IMG/VR virus record: IMGVR_UViG_3300025413_001393
Location: 1 to 64,000 of that record
Reading direction: 5' to 3' (one strand)
DNA length: 64,000 nucleotides
Origin: a virus
Shown here: in pieces, positions 55,576 to 63,520 of the stretch
Position numbering within the stretch: position 1 is the stretch's first letter
Layout: each line of letters starts with the position of its first letter
Position numbers and translations under genes: made by a program
The notes under the pieces: model-generated
Told to the model about the DNA's origin: nothing
Seen by the model: the letters and a program-made list of their open reading frames with translations, nothing else
The model's database searches: none

Positions 55576-57873
55576 TTAGATTAATTCTTGGAAGTTCTGA
55601 GCTGTTGTTGTAGCAATGAAGTTAACATTGATGAACTCAGCTGTTCTTACTGGCTTGAGATAGATGTCTACAACAAGCTGATTTTGATCGATAAGACTTG
55701 GTGTATTGTTTCTCTCATCGCAAATAATCAGATAATCATACAGACCGTTTGAGTTCTTTGCATATTCAAAAATAGGCGAAAGAGTGTTTCTGAGACGTGT
55801 ACGAGTGAAGTTTGTATTCGGTTCAAACACATAATATTTTAATGTACGTTGTGTTGAACGCTCGAGTGCTAGGAACAATCTACGAACATTGATTCTATCA
55901 AATGCTGATGGAGTGCCTTGAAGTGTTTTCTCACCGAAGATTGCAAAACCGTTTCCACTGAAGTTGGCAACTGGATTTACAGCAATGTCGTAGAACTTAT
56001 CACGCTGCTTTTGATTTGGATTGAAAGCAATATCAATTGCAACGAATGTACCTCTATTTAAACCAGCAGGAGCATACCATGGCTGAGCGACTGAATCATT
56101 TCTAGCAAATACAGCTGCTGCATAACCTGAGAATGGTACCCAAACATTTCTTCCAGAGAAGAGATCGTTAACCTTTACCCAGTTACCATAGATGGCTGTG
56201 TAGTTAGAGTTAATCGGATTAATCAACGACTGAAGGTTGTTGAAAATATCTACTGTGAAAGTTGAACCTGTTTGGTTGATTACTTTTGAGTCTTTACCAG
56301 AGATAAAGATCTGACGAAGAGGATCAAGGATTGCAACACAATCACGTCTTTGATTTTGAGCAAAGTTGATAAACTCATCAGCAACAGCATTCCAATTTTC
56401 ATTTAGTGATGAAACGGTATCTACATATGTAGTATCGTCATAGTTTGTTGAAGAATTGTTTTGTGTTGTAGCGTAGATTGTTGAAAGACCAGCATCAATA
56501 ACAACGTCGACGGTTGTATTTTCAGTTGAACTAATCAACGAAAGAACCTTACTAAGTTTGTTTGGAACTTCACCAATTGCTTTTGAATTAGCTACATCTG
56601 ATGTGTTTGGTGTATAAACACCAAGAGCGAACAATGATTTCGCTGAAGAATCTACACTAATTTGTGTGCGAGCCTCTGTATTTGTACTTGACCAGAGTGT
56701 ACTTTGAGATGAAGAAGGATTGACAAATACTTCAATTGTTTTTGATTTGCCGTTTACTACATCTTCAACGAAAGCGCTTTGTAGTGCACCACCAGTTGGG
56801 CTATTAACCTTACGAGTTAAATCAAGTGTACCAATATATTTTTCAACATTTGAAATTGCAATAGTTGTACCATCGACTGTAGAGCGGCGAAGTTTGTAAA
56901 CGCCAAGTGAAATTTGATCACTGTATTTAGTAGTGTAGAACCCTGTAAAACCAACGTTCTGAAGAGACTCTGATATACTTGGACTGTAAACAGATGAATC
57001 TTCTATTGAAGATGTAAGGATAGATACGTACGTTGTATTGTTGTTATACAAATTAGGAGAAAGAGAACCAAATCCATCTGCCGATGACAATGTCTGAATA
57101 GAAGTAATTGCATTATAACCACTCGTAGATGGGTCTGTGTTATTTGCTAAACCAATATAGTAGCCTTCCGCGTTTTCATTAATAACTGTTTGGAGATTGT
57201 TGATAATAAAGAAACCAGCTGTTGCAGAGGCACTGTTGAAGCTTGCCGAATCAGCAGATTGTTGAACTTGCGTAACCAAGACATTGCCTGACAGATCAGG
57301 AGCTGATACACTATAAAAATAGTTGCCACTTAAGCCAGGAGTAGGAGCAGATGCTGATCCAGTTGTATAAGTTGTTGTATAACCAGCTGGGTCTGTTGAA
57401 ACCCATGTAATATTACCTTGAACAATTTTATCGTGATCAGCTTGAGAAAGAGTTACATGAGTTGGAGCTCCGATTGTGTAACCAGGTGCAGGTGTTGCTG
57501 AAATAATTACATTTGTTGTATCAGCACTCAAAGTTAGTGTTTGATTTTGATAAAGAGGATAAAAAAGACCACTGTAAGCAGTAGCAAAATCCGAACCAGT
57601 ATCAGAACCGTATGGCAAACGAATTGTTGTAAGAGTACCTGGAGAGTTAAGAACTTCTGCACAACTGTAGTAGAAATAACGCTCAGCTGCTGTAGTTGGT
57701 GTTCCGTATACAGACTGAAGTTCACTTATTGTTGTAATAAGAAGAGGTTCACTCGTTGGGCCTTGAGCTGCAAAACCTGGAACAACGACGTTTGTTCCTG
57801 CTGGAAGGTTTGCTCTGAGACTCAAATCGATTTCGTTAATTTGTACGCCTGGAGATGTAATTGATAATGCCAT
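55576..57873 (-). CDS. gp18: Tail sheath protein (T4 gp18-like)
   Basis: 765 residues (T4: 659). The N-terminal SPGVQINEIDLSLRANLPAG and the C-terminal NFTRTRLRNTLSPIFEYAKN, ICDERNNTPSLIDQNQLVVD and VDIYLKPVRTAEFINVNFIA are classic contractile sheath motifs. The RDCVAILDPLRQ and YTAIYGNWVKVND strands form the conserved core. The middle (about 90-330) is an expanded surface insertion. GATAAATA lies 7 nt before the ATG. Confidence 0.95.
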   Translation of the reverse strand: MALSITSPGVQINEIDLSLRANLPAGTNVVVPGFAAQGPTSEPLLITTISELQSVYGTPTTAAERYFYYSCAEVLNSPGTLTTIRLPYGSDTGSDFATAYSGLFYPLYQNQTLTLSADTTNVIISATPAPGYTIGAPTHVTLSQADHDKIVQGNITWVSTDPAGYTTTYTTGSASAPTPGLSGNYFYSVSAPDLSGNVLVTQVQQSADSASFNSASATAGFFIINNLQTVINENAEGYYIGLANNTDPSTSGYNAITSIQTLSSADGFGSLSPNLYNNNTTYVSILTSSIEDSSVYSPSISESLQNVGFTGFYTTKYSDQISLGVYKLRRSTVDGTTIAISNVEKYIGTLDLTRKVNSPTGGALQSAFVEDVVNGKSKTIEVFVNPSSSQSTLWSSTNTEARTQISVDSSAKSLFALGVYTPNTSDVANSKAIGEVPNKLSKVLSLISSTENTTVDVVIDAGLSTIYATTQNNSSTNYDDTTYVDTVSSLNENWNAVADEFINFAQNQRRDCVAILDPLRQIFISGKDSKVINQTGSTFTVDIFNNLQSLINPINSNYTAIYGNWVKVNDLFSGRNVWVPFSGYAAAVFARNDSVAQPWYAPAGLNRGTFVAIDIAFNPNQKQRDKFYDIAVNPVANFSGNGFAIFGEKTLQGTPSAFDRINVRRLFLALERSTQRTLKYYVFEPNTNFTRTRLRNTLSPIFEYAKNSNGLYDYLIICDERNNTPSLIDQNQLVVDIYLKPVRTAEFINVNFIATTTAQNFQELI

Positions 57874-57880
57874 ATGATTT

Positions 57881-57888
57881 TATTTATC
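57881..57888 (-). promoter_or_regulatory. GATAAATA box before tail sheath gene
   Basis: 7 nt before the gp18-like ATG at 57873. Confidence 0.45.
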
Positions 57889-57906
57889 TAAAAACGGGGT
57901 AATTTT

Positions 57907-58494
57907 TTAACTTGGTTTAATAATATCTAGCTGACTATATTGAAATTCTACTGTGGAGTCAATAATATCTCCATCTCTATAAGAGTAATTAATTCCACCG
58001 AGGTTTGTTATGAAGGCATTGTAATACTTAAACTCTACAACTGCTTTGTCGTATTCATTTAATGCTAAAATAGACAAATTTGTTTGATATTCAGCGTTAT
58101 TACCGTTTTCTAATAAATTTTTTACACTAACTTGGTTGACTGGAGTACCTGTATAGGTGGAGCTTCTTGGATCGTTCAATAAAGCAAGCCACTTCCAGAG
58201 AACATAATAGTTGCTATATTGATTATCTACTAAAAAATTAACATTTAGAGGAGGATAATTTGGTCTTGAATGAGAAGAATAATTTGCACTTTGACCCCCA
58301 TATCTTACTTCGACAGCTGGAACTGAAATAGGAGGTACAACAGAACCATAAACACTTACCTGCAGTTTTTCAATATCTAACGTAGAATCTGTCAAAGACT
58401 GTTTCTTTAAAACATTAGGAAGCTCGAGGACAAGAATAAACTTGTCTTTCGACGCTCTATTTAAAGTTGATTGAGATGAAGGATTAACGGACAT
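57907..58494 (-). CDS. Second tail-tube-like protein
   Basis: 195 residues, exactly as long as the gp19-like protein. The order of strands is parallel: KFILVLELPNVLKK, LQVSVYGSVVPPISVPAVEV, RYGGQSANYSSHSRPNYPPL and NVNFLVDNQYSNYYVLWKW, ending DSTVEFQYSQLDII. It lies between terminase and sheath, and its start overlaps the terminase stop by 11 nt. It may be a tube paralogue that forms the tube end or baseplate-proximal ring; the call is by pattern. Confidence 0.6.
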   Translation of the reverse strand: MSVNPSSQSTLNRASKDKFILVLELPNVLKKQSLTDSTLDIEKLQVSVYGSVVPPISVPAVEVRYGGQSANYSSHSRPNYPPLNVNFLVDNQYSNYYVLWKWLALLNDPRSSTYTGTPVNQVSVKNLLENGNNAEYQTNLSILALNEYDKAVVEFKYYNAFITNLGGINYSYRDGDIIDSTVEFQYSQLDIIKPS

Positions 58495-60496
58495 TTGGAG
58501 GTATGAACATGTTGTAACCTTGTTCTATTAAGGATTCCATGTCTAATTCATACTTATGGTCAAAATCCATATTTCTAAAAATGTTATCTGTACTATGAGT
58601 ATAAGATGCATCAATATCAACTCCTGGATTTGGTACAACATTGGGCGAAACGCTAAGATCTCTTAGTTGATAGTCTTCGTTAATTTTTTCCCAATAACCA
58701 TTTGTAGCAATTTTCATCGGTTTGTGTTGAGTATCAAATTGAGCAATAGTAAAATATTGTTCACAAATTTCAGGCTCTAAAATGAAAAGAGCCCACACAA
58801 GAGCCATAATTCTATCGTCGAAGAAATTATCATTACGTTTTTTATAAATTCCGTTTGGTTGTCTTACAAACGTTTCGAATTCTGATATTGTTGTAGGGTC
58901 GTTAATCTTAACTACTTCCAAATGGTTGATCCAATAACGCATGTTTTGTATACCATCAAATTTAATATTAGTATGAGATAGTACACCTAAGTTACGAGTT
59001 CTATTATATTTGTCACTCTCAGAAATTTTATTGTAGCTAGTAATTTTTTCGTATTGGTGTTTGTAATATAAGGCATCAATAACTTGAGCTCCGCAATTAT
59101 TTCTTTCAATTAACATAGGAGCACAACCCCATGAATGACCAATTGTGTTTAATTTATTTGCAAAGTGAAACGGTTCAATTGTTGCTGAACCATATACAGC
59201 CACTTGATGTATTTCTTGCAAATTTGTTACATCTAGTACTTGAGCAACTGAAGCTGCTCTGCCTATACCTTCTCCTACATCTACTCCAATTACGTATAAT
59301 TTATTAGGATCGGGATATTCAAACACAGAGTATTCTTCATCCTCAGAAACCCATATAGCGGGTTTCTTTTCTCGTTTAAAGCGTTCAATGACCGACGCTC
59401 CAACAGCTGCTGCTGCATCATCCAAGAATACATTACCAAACTCTTGTAAGAATTTTTCTTCTGAACCACCAAGAGCAGCAATCATATCTTCTTTCCAAGA
59501 TTCATCTCTACCTGGAACATCGTGCCAGTTCATTCTTTCCGCTACCCAACCCTTAATTGTTTTCTTTTCAGCCCCTGAATATATTTCGTAAAATTTATTG
59601 CCAATACCATTTGGAGTTGACACCATTAAAATTTTAGAAGTTTTACCAGATGAAATTGAAGGTATAACCGAAGCCCAAAATTCATCTAGTAAGTGAGATT
59701 CAATAAACGCAGCCTCATCAATAGCAAGACAGTTTAGAGTATCACCACGAATGGATGTAGCGGTTGTAGTAGAAACGATGATGCTCGAATCGTTATCGAG
59801 TGTCATGCCGGTTTTGCCGTACTCCTTAACACCTGCCTTGATATAGTTAGGCAACTGTTCGTAAGCCATACGAATACGTTTAAAAATATTAATGGCTGTT
59901 GTTTCTTTATTTGCAACAATTGCAGCTCTGTGGTCATTATGAAACAAAGCCATCCATAAAACGAAAATAGTAAGAAGAGTACTCTTACCAGTCTGTCTTG
60001 CAGCCAGTAAAGCTACAAAGCGATTGTCGACCAAAGATCTAAGAATATTTTCTTGAACAGGATGTAATTTGATTAACTGTTTGCCTTTGTCAAGAGTAAC
60101 AACTTGAAAGAAATTTTCAGCAAAATATACAATGTCTTCTTTACATTTTTTGAGATTTAAAACCATCTCCGCTGTGAATTCGTATTGAGCTCCAGCAATA
60201 GGTACGTTTTTAGAACCTCTATAATAATAAGATTCGTCAATAGGATTTTCATTGACAATTTTATCAGTATTATAATTTAAACCTTGCTCGGTTAATTTAG
60301 TATCATCTAAATACGAATCTAACAAAGCATCTTCAGATTTAGATGTAATGTTCTTTACAATTGATACCTCTTCATTAATTTTAGGAGGTCTGCCTCTTGG
60401 CTTTTTCTTAACAGGATTTTTTGGTCTTCCTCTTTTTGGTTTATTTTTACTTCCTTTTGGTCGACCTTTTCTTGACTCGATATCCTCGTCACTCAT
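58484..60496 (-). CDS. terL: Terminase large subunit (T4 gp17-like) with N-terminal AT-hooks
   Basis: 670 residues. The ATPase has Walker A AARQTGKST (165-173) and Walker B LNCLAIDEAAFI (254-265); the nuclease has VIGVDVGEGIGRA and a FDDRIMALVWAL end. It cuts concatemeric DNA and pumps it through the portal. The first 40 residues carry three AT-hook-like motifs (GRPKG at 11-15, RGRPKN at 22-27, RGRPP at 34-38) in a Lys-rich stretch, which T4 gp17 lacks and which should bind the minor groove of AT-rich DNA. Confidence 0.96.
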   Translation of the reverse strand: MSDEDIESRKGRPKGSKNKPKRGRPKNPVKKKPRGRPPKINEEVSIVKNITSKSEDALLDSYLDDTKLTEQGLNYNTDKIVNENPIDESYYYRGSKNVPIAGAQYEFTAEMVLNLKKCKEDIVYFAENFFQVVTLDKGKQLIKLHPVQENILRSLVDNRFVALLAARQTGKSTLLTIFVLWMALFHNDHRAAIVANKETTAINIFKRIRMAYEQLPNYIKAGVKEYGKTGMTLDNDSSIIVSTTTATSIRGDTLNCLAIDEAAFIESHLLDEFWASVIPSISSGKTSKILMVSTPNGIGNKFYEIYSGAEKKTIKGWVAERMNWHDVPGRDESWKEDMIAALGGSEEKFLQEFGNVFLDDAAAAVGASVIERFKREKKPAIWVSEDEEYSVFEYPDPNKLYVIGVDVGEGIGRAASVAQVLDVTNLQEIHQVAVYGSATIEPFHFANKLNTIGHSWGCAPMLIERNNCGAQVIDALYYKHQYEKITSYNKISESDKYNRTRNLGVLSHTNIKFDGIQNMRYWINHLEVVKINDPTTISEFETFVRQPNGIYKKRNDNFFDDRIMALVWALFILEPEICEQYFTIAQFDTQHKPMKIATNGYWEKINEDYQLRDLSVSPNVVPNPGVDIDASYTHSTDNIFRNMDFDHKYELDMESLIEQGYNMFIPPNVR

Positions 60497-60497
60497 A

Positions 60498-60890
60498 CTA
60501 TGTTCTGTTATTTACTATCTCAATAAGAGTTGAACGCATTAAATCTACTAATGCACTTTCGTCTTTCTCAGACGAAGCATTAAAGATGCAAATCTTTTCA
60601 CCAGTCATAGAAAATCCAACCAACGAAAAGCAACTCAAGTATTCCTGAGTCAGTAAAGCTAAATGATTAAAGTCTTTGTACGTTTGTTTTTTGTGAGTTA
60701 ACAATTCGTGTTTGAACCCTTCTAATGCTTGCGCAAAAACTTGTTCGATGTTGATTTGCTCAACTTTTGACAAAGGCATTAAATCGGAATTAACAGGTGT
60801 TGGAGTAACAACTACGTCCTGTATTTGATCAGGCGTCTTTATCCGTTTTGTTTTCTTAAGTTTTTTTTTGGACGGTTGTTCTTCCGACAT
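60498..60890 (-). CDS. Hypothetical protein upstream of terminase
   Basis: 130 residues from the ATG at 60890; a TTG five codons upstream is not preferred. It has a Lys-rich disordered N-terminus (SEEQPSKKKLKKTKRIKTPD), then a helix and a beta/helix region (EYLSCFSLVGFSMTGEKICI). It sits 1 nt before terL in the place of the small terminase in T4, but it shows no helix-turn-helix or ring-forming pattern, so I do not call it gp16. Confidence 0.5.
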   Translation of the reverse strand: MSEEQPSKKKLKKTKRIKTPDQIQDVVVTPTPVNSDLMPLSKVEQINIEQVFAQALEGFKHELLTHKKQTYKDFNHLALLTQEYLSCFSLVGFSMTGEKICIFNASSEKDESALVDLMRSTLIEIVNNRT

Positions 60891-60919
60891 TAATCTATTT
60901 AACAATAGATCTTACACCG

Positions 60920-61228
60920 TCAAGCTTTTCCGGTACCGCGAATTCCGTATTTTACAAGATGTTCAATTAGAACTTCAAACGAACTCGTTTGCAAGCGAAC
61001 CTTACCAGGAACAAACTGACTACCGTCATACAACTCGAAAAAGCTTTCACCAAGATATGGATCATTAACCCAGCATGTACAAAATACTGAAGACACTCCG
61101 GGCTCAATAACTACTGTCCAAGCACGTGGATCCCCTATAGCATAATCCGTAAAAACTTTATGAGATACGTAACCCGAATCACGAAGTCTCTTTAGAAAGT
61201 AACCAAGAGTTGTAAGTTTGTTTGCCAT
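60920..61228 (-). CDS. Hypothetical phage protein
   Basis: 102 residues. TLGYFLKRLRDSGYVSHKVF, DPRAWTVVIEPGVSSVFCTC and TSSFEVLIEHLVKYGIRG form a compact alpha/beta protein of a type conserved among T4-like phages of marine bacteria but without a known function. It lies between the sliding clamp gene and the terminase region. Confidence 0.6.
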   Translation of the reverse strand: MANKLTTLGYFLKRLRDSGYVSHKVFTDYAIGDPRAWTVVIEPGVSSVFCTCWVNDPYLGESFFELYDGSQFVPGKVRLQTSSFEVLIEHLVKYGIRGTGKA

Positions 61229-61247
61229 ATAGAAGTAATTAGTAAAA

Positions 61248-61964
61248 CTACTTTACAAGTCCAGAAATAATATATTTTGTATGAGGAGTTTCAAACTTAA
61301 AGATTTTAAGCTGATGATTAATGCTAACACAAATTCTATCATCAACAAAACTCATAAGCAAAATGTTTTGTATGTTCAATGGAATTGCCTCCTTTAGAGG
61401 TTCCAGAGTATGAGAAGCTGCAACTTCTATTTTAATCTCGTTTGTATTGCATTTTTGATCGTCTCCAATCTTAGCAAAAACTTTTCCTGCTTCTGTATAA
61501 AAATACAACTTTTCAGCATCAGGAATAATAGAATTGTATTTTAAAATTTCCGACAATTTAGCTTTTGTAATCTCAAAACTCGTGTCGTAAGTTATTTTGT
61601 TTAACTTGTCTTCACTAAAAGCTCTATTATTACTAATATAGTTGTCATCAAGAAGATGATATTTGAATGACAAAGTAGAGCTTTTATATTCAACTATATT
61701 AGAATTAAATTCCAAAAAAACTTCATCTTCTTCAATACCTGAAATTAAACGAAGGAATGTTTTTGTTTCAGGAATGATAATTTTTGCATTTTCACTCACA
61801 TGGGAGCACACAAGAGAAGCAAAAAGAATAATAGAATTATCTGTCGAAGGGACTAAAACTTTTAACTCATCAGTATTAATATCTAAACAAACGTTATCGG
61901 ATAACTTGCTAGAAGGAACTAAAATATTTTCGACAAATATTCTTTTATTAAATTTGATATTCAT
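61248..61964 (-). CDS. gp45: Sliding clamp / DNA polymerase processivity factor (T4 gp45-like)
   Basis: 238 residues against 228 for T4 gp45. The two-domain PCNA-like strand pattern is visible, with ITKAKLSEILKYNSIIPDAE and LYFYTEAGKVFAKIGDD in the second half and VCLDINTDELKVLVPS in the first. It tethers the polymerase to DNA and, in T4, also activates late transcription through gp33/gp55. ATGA couples it to the upstream gene. Confidence 0.8.
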   Translation of the reverse strand: MNIKFNKRIFVENILVPSSKLSDNVCLDINTDELKVLVPSTDNSIILFASLVCSHVSENAKIIIPETKTFLRLISGIEEDEVFLEFNSNIVEYKSSTLSFKYHLLDDNYISNNRAFSEDKLNKITYDTSFEITKAKLSEILKYNSIIPDAEKLYFYTEAGKVFAKIGDDQKCNTNEIKIEVAASHTLEPLKEAIPLNIQNILLMSFVDDRICVSINHQLKIFKFETPHTKYIISGLVK

Positions 61965-62476
61965 TCTGCTACAGTCGACTTGGATTTCTTAGAAGGTACG
62001 TTTGCATTTTCTAAAGCATTTGCAATTCTCTCTAAGCTCTTGCTAATCATTTCAATATGCTTAATGACAGAACTAGCTTCGACGTTATTACTATTACCAA
62101 AGAAATCTGCAAACGTAAGTTGATCAGACTCTTCGCGTGTAATAGCAGGAGTTACAGGTTGGTTTAACTGATGTGTAATAACTTGAGGAGTTCTTTGCTG
62201 AACAGGTTGAGGAGGAACAACATATTGAGGCTCAGGCTCTTCTTTTGGATAAGACATTTCTGCTTCTCTCTGAACTGCTTCGAGAATCCTTCTCTCGTCA
62301 TCTCTCAAATTAGCTGATGATCTTTGTCCGTTCGACGACAAAAATTGTTTAGGATTAAGTCTAGTAGCTGGCCCAGACATAGAAGCTTGTTGAGTAGTAT
62401 TTTGATCTACTCTCAACAATTCACTACCAAATATTTGAGCTACCTTTGCTGCTGCTAATTTATCTTCTGTTATCAT
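61961..62476 (-). CDS. Hypothetical disordered protein between folE2 and clamp gene
   Basis: 171 residues, mostly disordered: a helical N-terminus (DKLAAAKVAQIFGSELL), a Pro/Gln-rich middle (PEPQYVVPPQPVQQRTPQVI), and a C-terminal helix (VIKHIEMISKSLERIANALE). No recognised domain. It lies directly upstream of the gp45-like gene with an ATGA overlap, so it may be a replication accessory; no direct evidence. Confidence 0.5.
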   Translation of the reverse strand: MITEDKLAAAKVAQIFGSELLRVDQNTTQQASMSGPATRLNPKQFLSSNGQRSSANLRDDERRILEAVQREAEMSYPKEEPEPQYVVPPQPVQQRTPQVITHQLNQPVTPAITREESDQLTFADFFGNSNNVEASSVIKHIEMISKSLERIANALENANVPSKKSKSTVAE

Positions 62477-62477
62477 A

Positions 62478-63479
62478 TTATTTTAAACCGTTTTGTATAC
62501 CTTTGCAAATTACTGCAGTAGCTGACCACGGATGCAAACTCTCCAAATGGTCTGTTACGATACTAAAATCTAAAACTTTACCGTTGCTATACAACTCATC
62601 CAACCCTTCGTATAGAAGGCGAATCGCATCCTCAGTAAAAAGCAAATTAGAACCATTCAATTCAGCAAATGCTTGCTCATCTCTACGCTTGCAAATAATC
62701 ACAACCTCAGTAGGAACTTTTGTTCGAGCCATTTCAATAATGTCTTCAATGTATACAACATTCTTAGGATCAAATTGAATTGTGATCTTAGCAATAGAAC
62801 GTTGACTGTGACCATTTGCTGCCTGTCCTCGCTTGTTAGTTGCATCTTGTGCTAGCTCAAAAGAACAAGGGCATGTTGAACTATAAACATAATCAACAGT
62901 CAAGTAAAACTTGTATTCTGTTCCATGCTTTTGACCTTCAAGAATGCAATTATAATAAATGTAACCTTCAGCCTTTTCGTGACTTAGTTTTACTCCATCA
63001 ACAATTTTAAATACATCGCTATCTGGGGCATTGTCAGGCAACTCCTTACGAGTACGAAGAGCCCTTTGCGTCCACGGATATTTAAACTTCATCTTGCAGT
63101 ATACATCCTTCGACCCTTGCTTGCTTTGAAGCACATCAAGAATATGAGTAATACCTTCAATAGAAACGTGATTAGCAATCTGCTCGTGCATTACAATAGG
63201 AAACCTGCTAAGGTTCAATCCTTTTGCATTTGGATTATCTAAAGATCCATACAGCGAAACGGTAGCAGTTAACTTTTCAATCGAACCATCTCGACGAATA
63301 AAATTAACAGGAAGATCTACACCTGATACACCTACTTTATTGATAGGCACACGAGCTCCAGGAAGAACCGGATCCACTTGAGGATCCGGTAAATCTGCAT
63401 CTTCGGGATAATATGTCTCGTCGTACTTAAAATTCAGACGAGGCATATGAGCTGTATAATCGTTATAATGATAAGACAT
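62478..63479 (-). CDS. folE2: GTP cyclohydrolase FolE2-type (GTP cyclohydrolase IB)
   Basis: 333 residues. Signature parts are INKVGVSGVDLPVNF, TVSLYGSL...KGLNLSRFP (86-94), SSTCPCSFEL with C203/C205, NGHSQRS with H224, YIEDIIEMA, KRRDEQAF and FTEDAIR. They occur in the FolE2 order. It makes dihydroneopterin triphosphate from GTP, the first step of folate and of 7-deazaguanine (preQ0) synthesis. A DpdA-like and a QueD-like gene in the window favour the latter. It lies upstream of the gp45 genes. Confidence 0.9.
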   Translation of the reverse strand: MSYHYNDYTAHMPRLNFKYDETYYPEDADLPDPQVDPVLPGARVPINKVGVSGVDLPVNFIRRDGSIEKLTATVSLYGSLDNPNAKGLNLSRFPIVMHEQIANHVSIEGITHILDVLQSKQGSKDVYCKMKFKYPWTQRALRTRKELPDNAPDSDVFKIVDGVKLSHEKAEGYIYYNCILEGQKHGTEYKFYLTVDYVYSSTCPCSFELAQDATNKRGQAANGHSQRSIAKITIQFDPKNVVYIEDIIEMARTKVPTEVVIICKRRDEQAFAELNGSNLLFTEDAIRLLYEGLDELYSNGKVLDFSIVTDHLESLHPWSATAVICKGIQNGLK

Positions 63480-63520
63480 AAAAATAATATACTACACTTT
63501 AGAGTCTATGTCAATAACTA

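Noticed and set aside
60498-60890. Small terminase gp16
   Set aside because: Only the position fits; there is no helix-turn-helix or ring-forming helical core.
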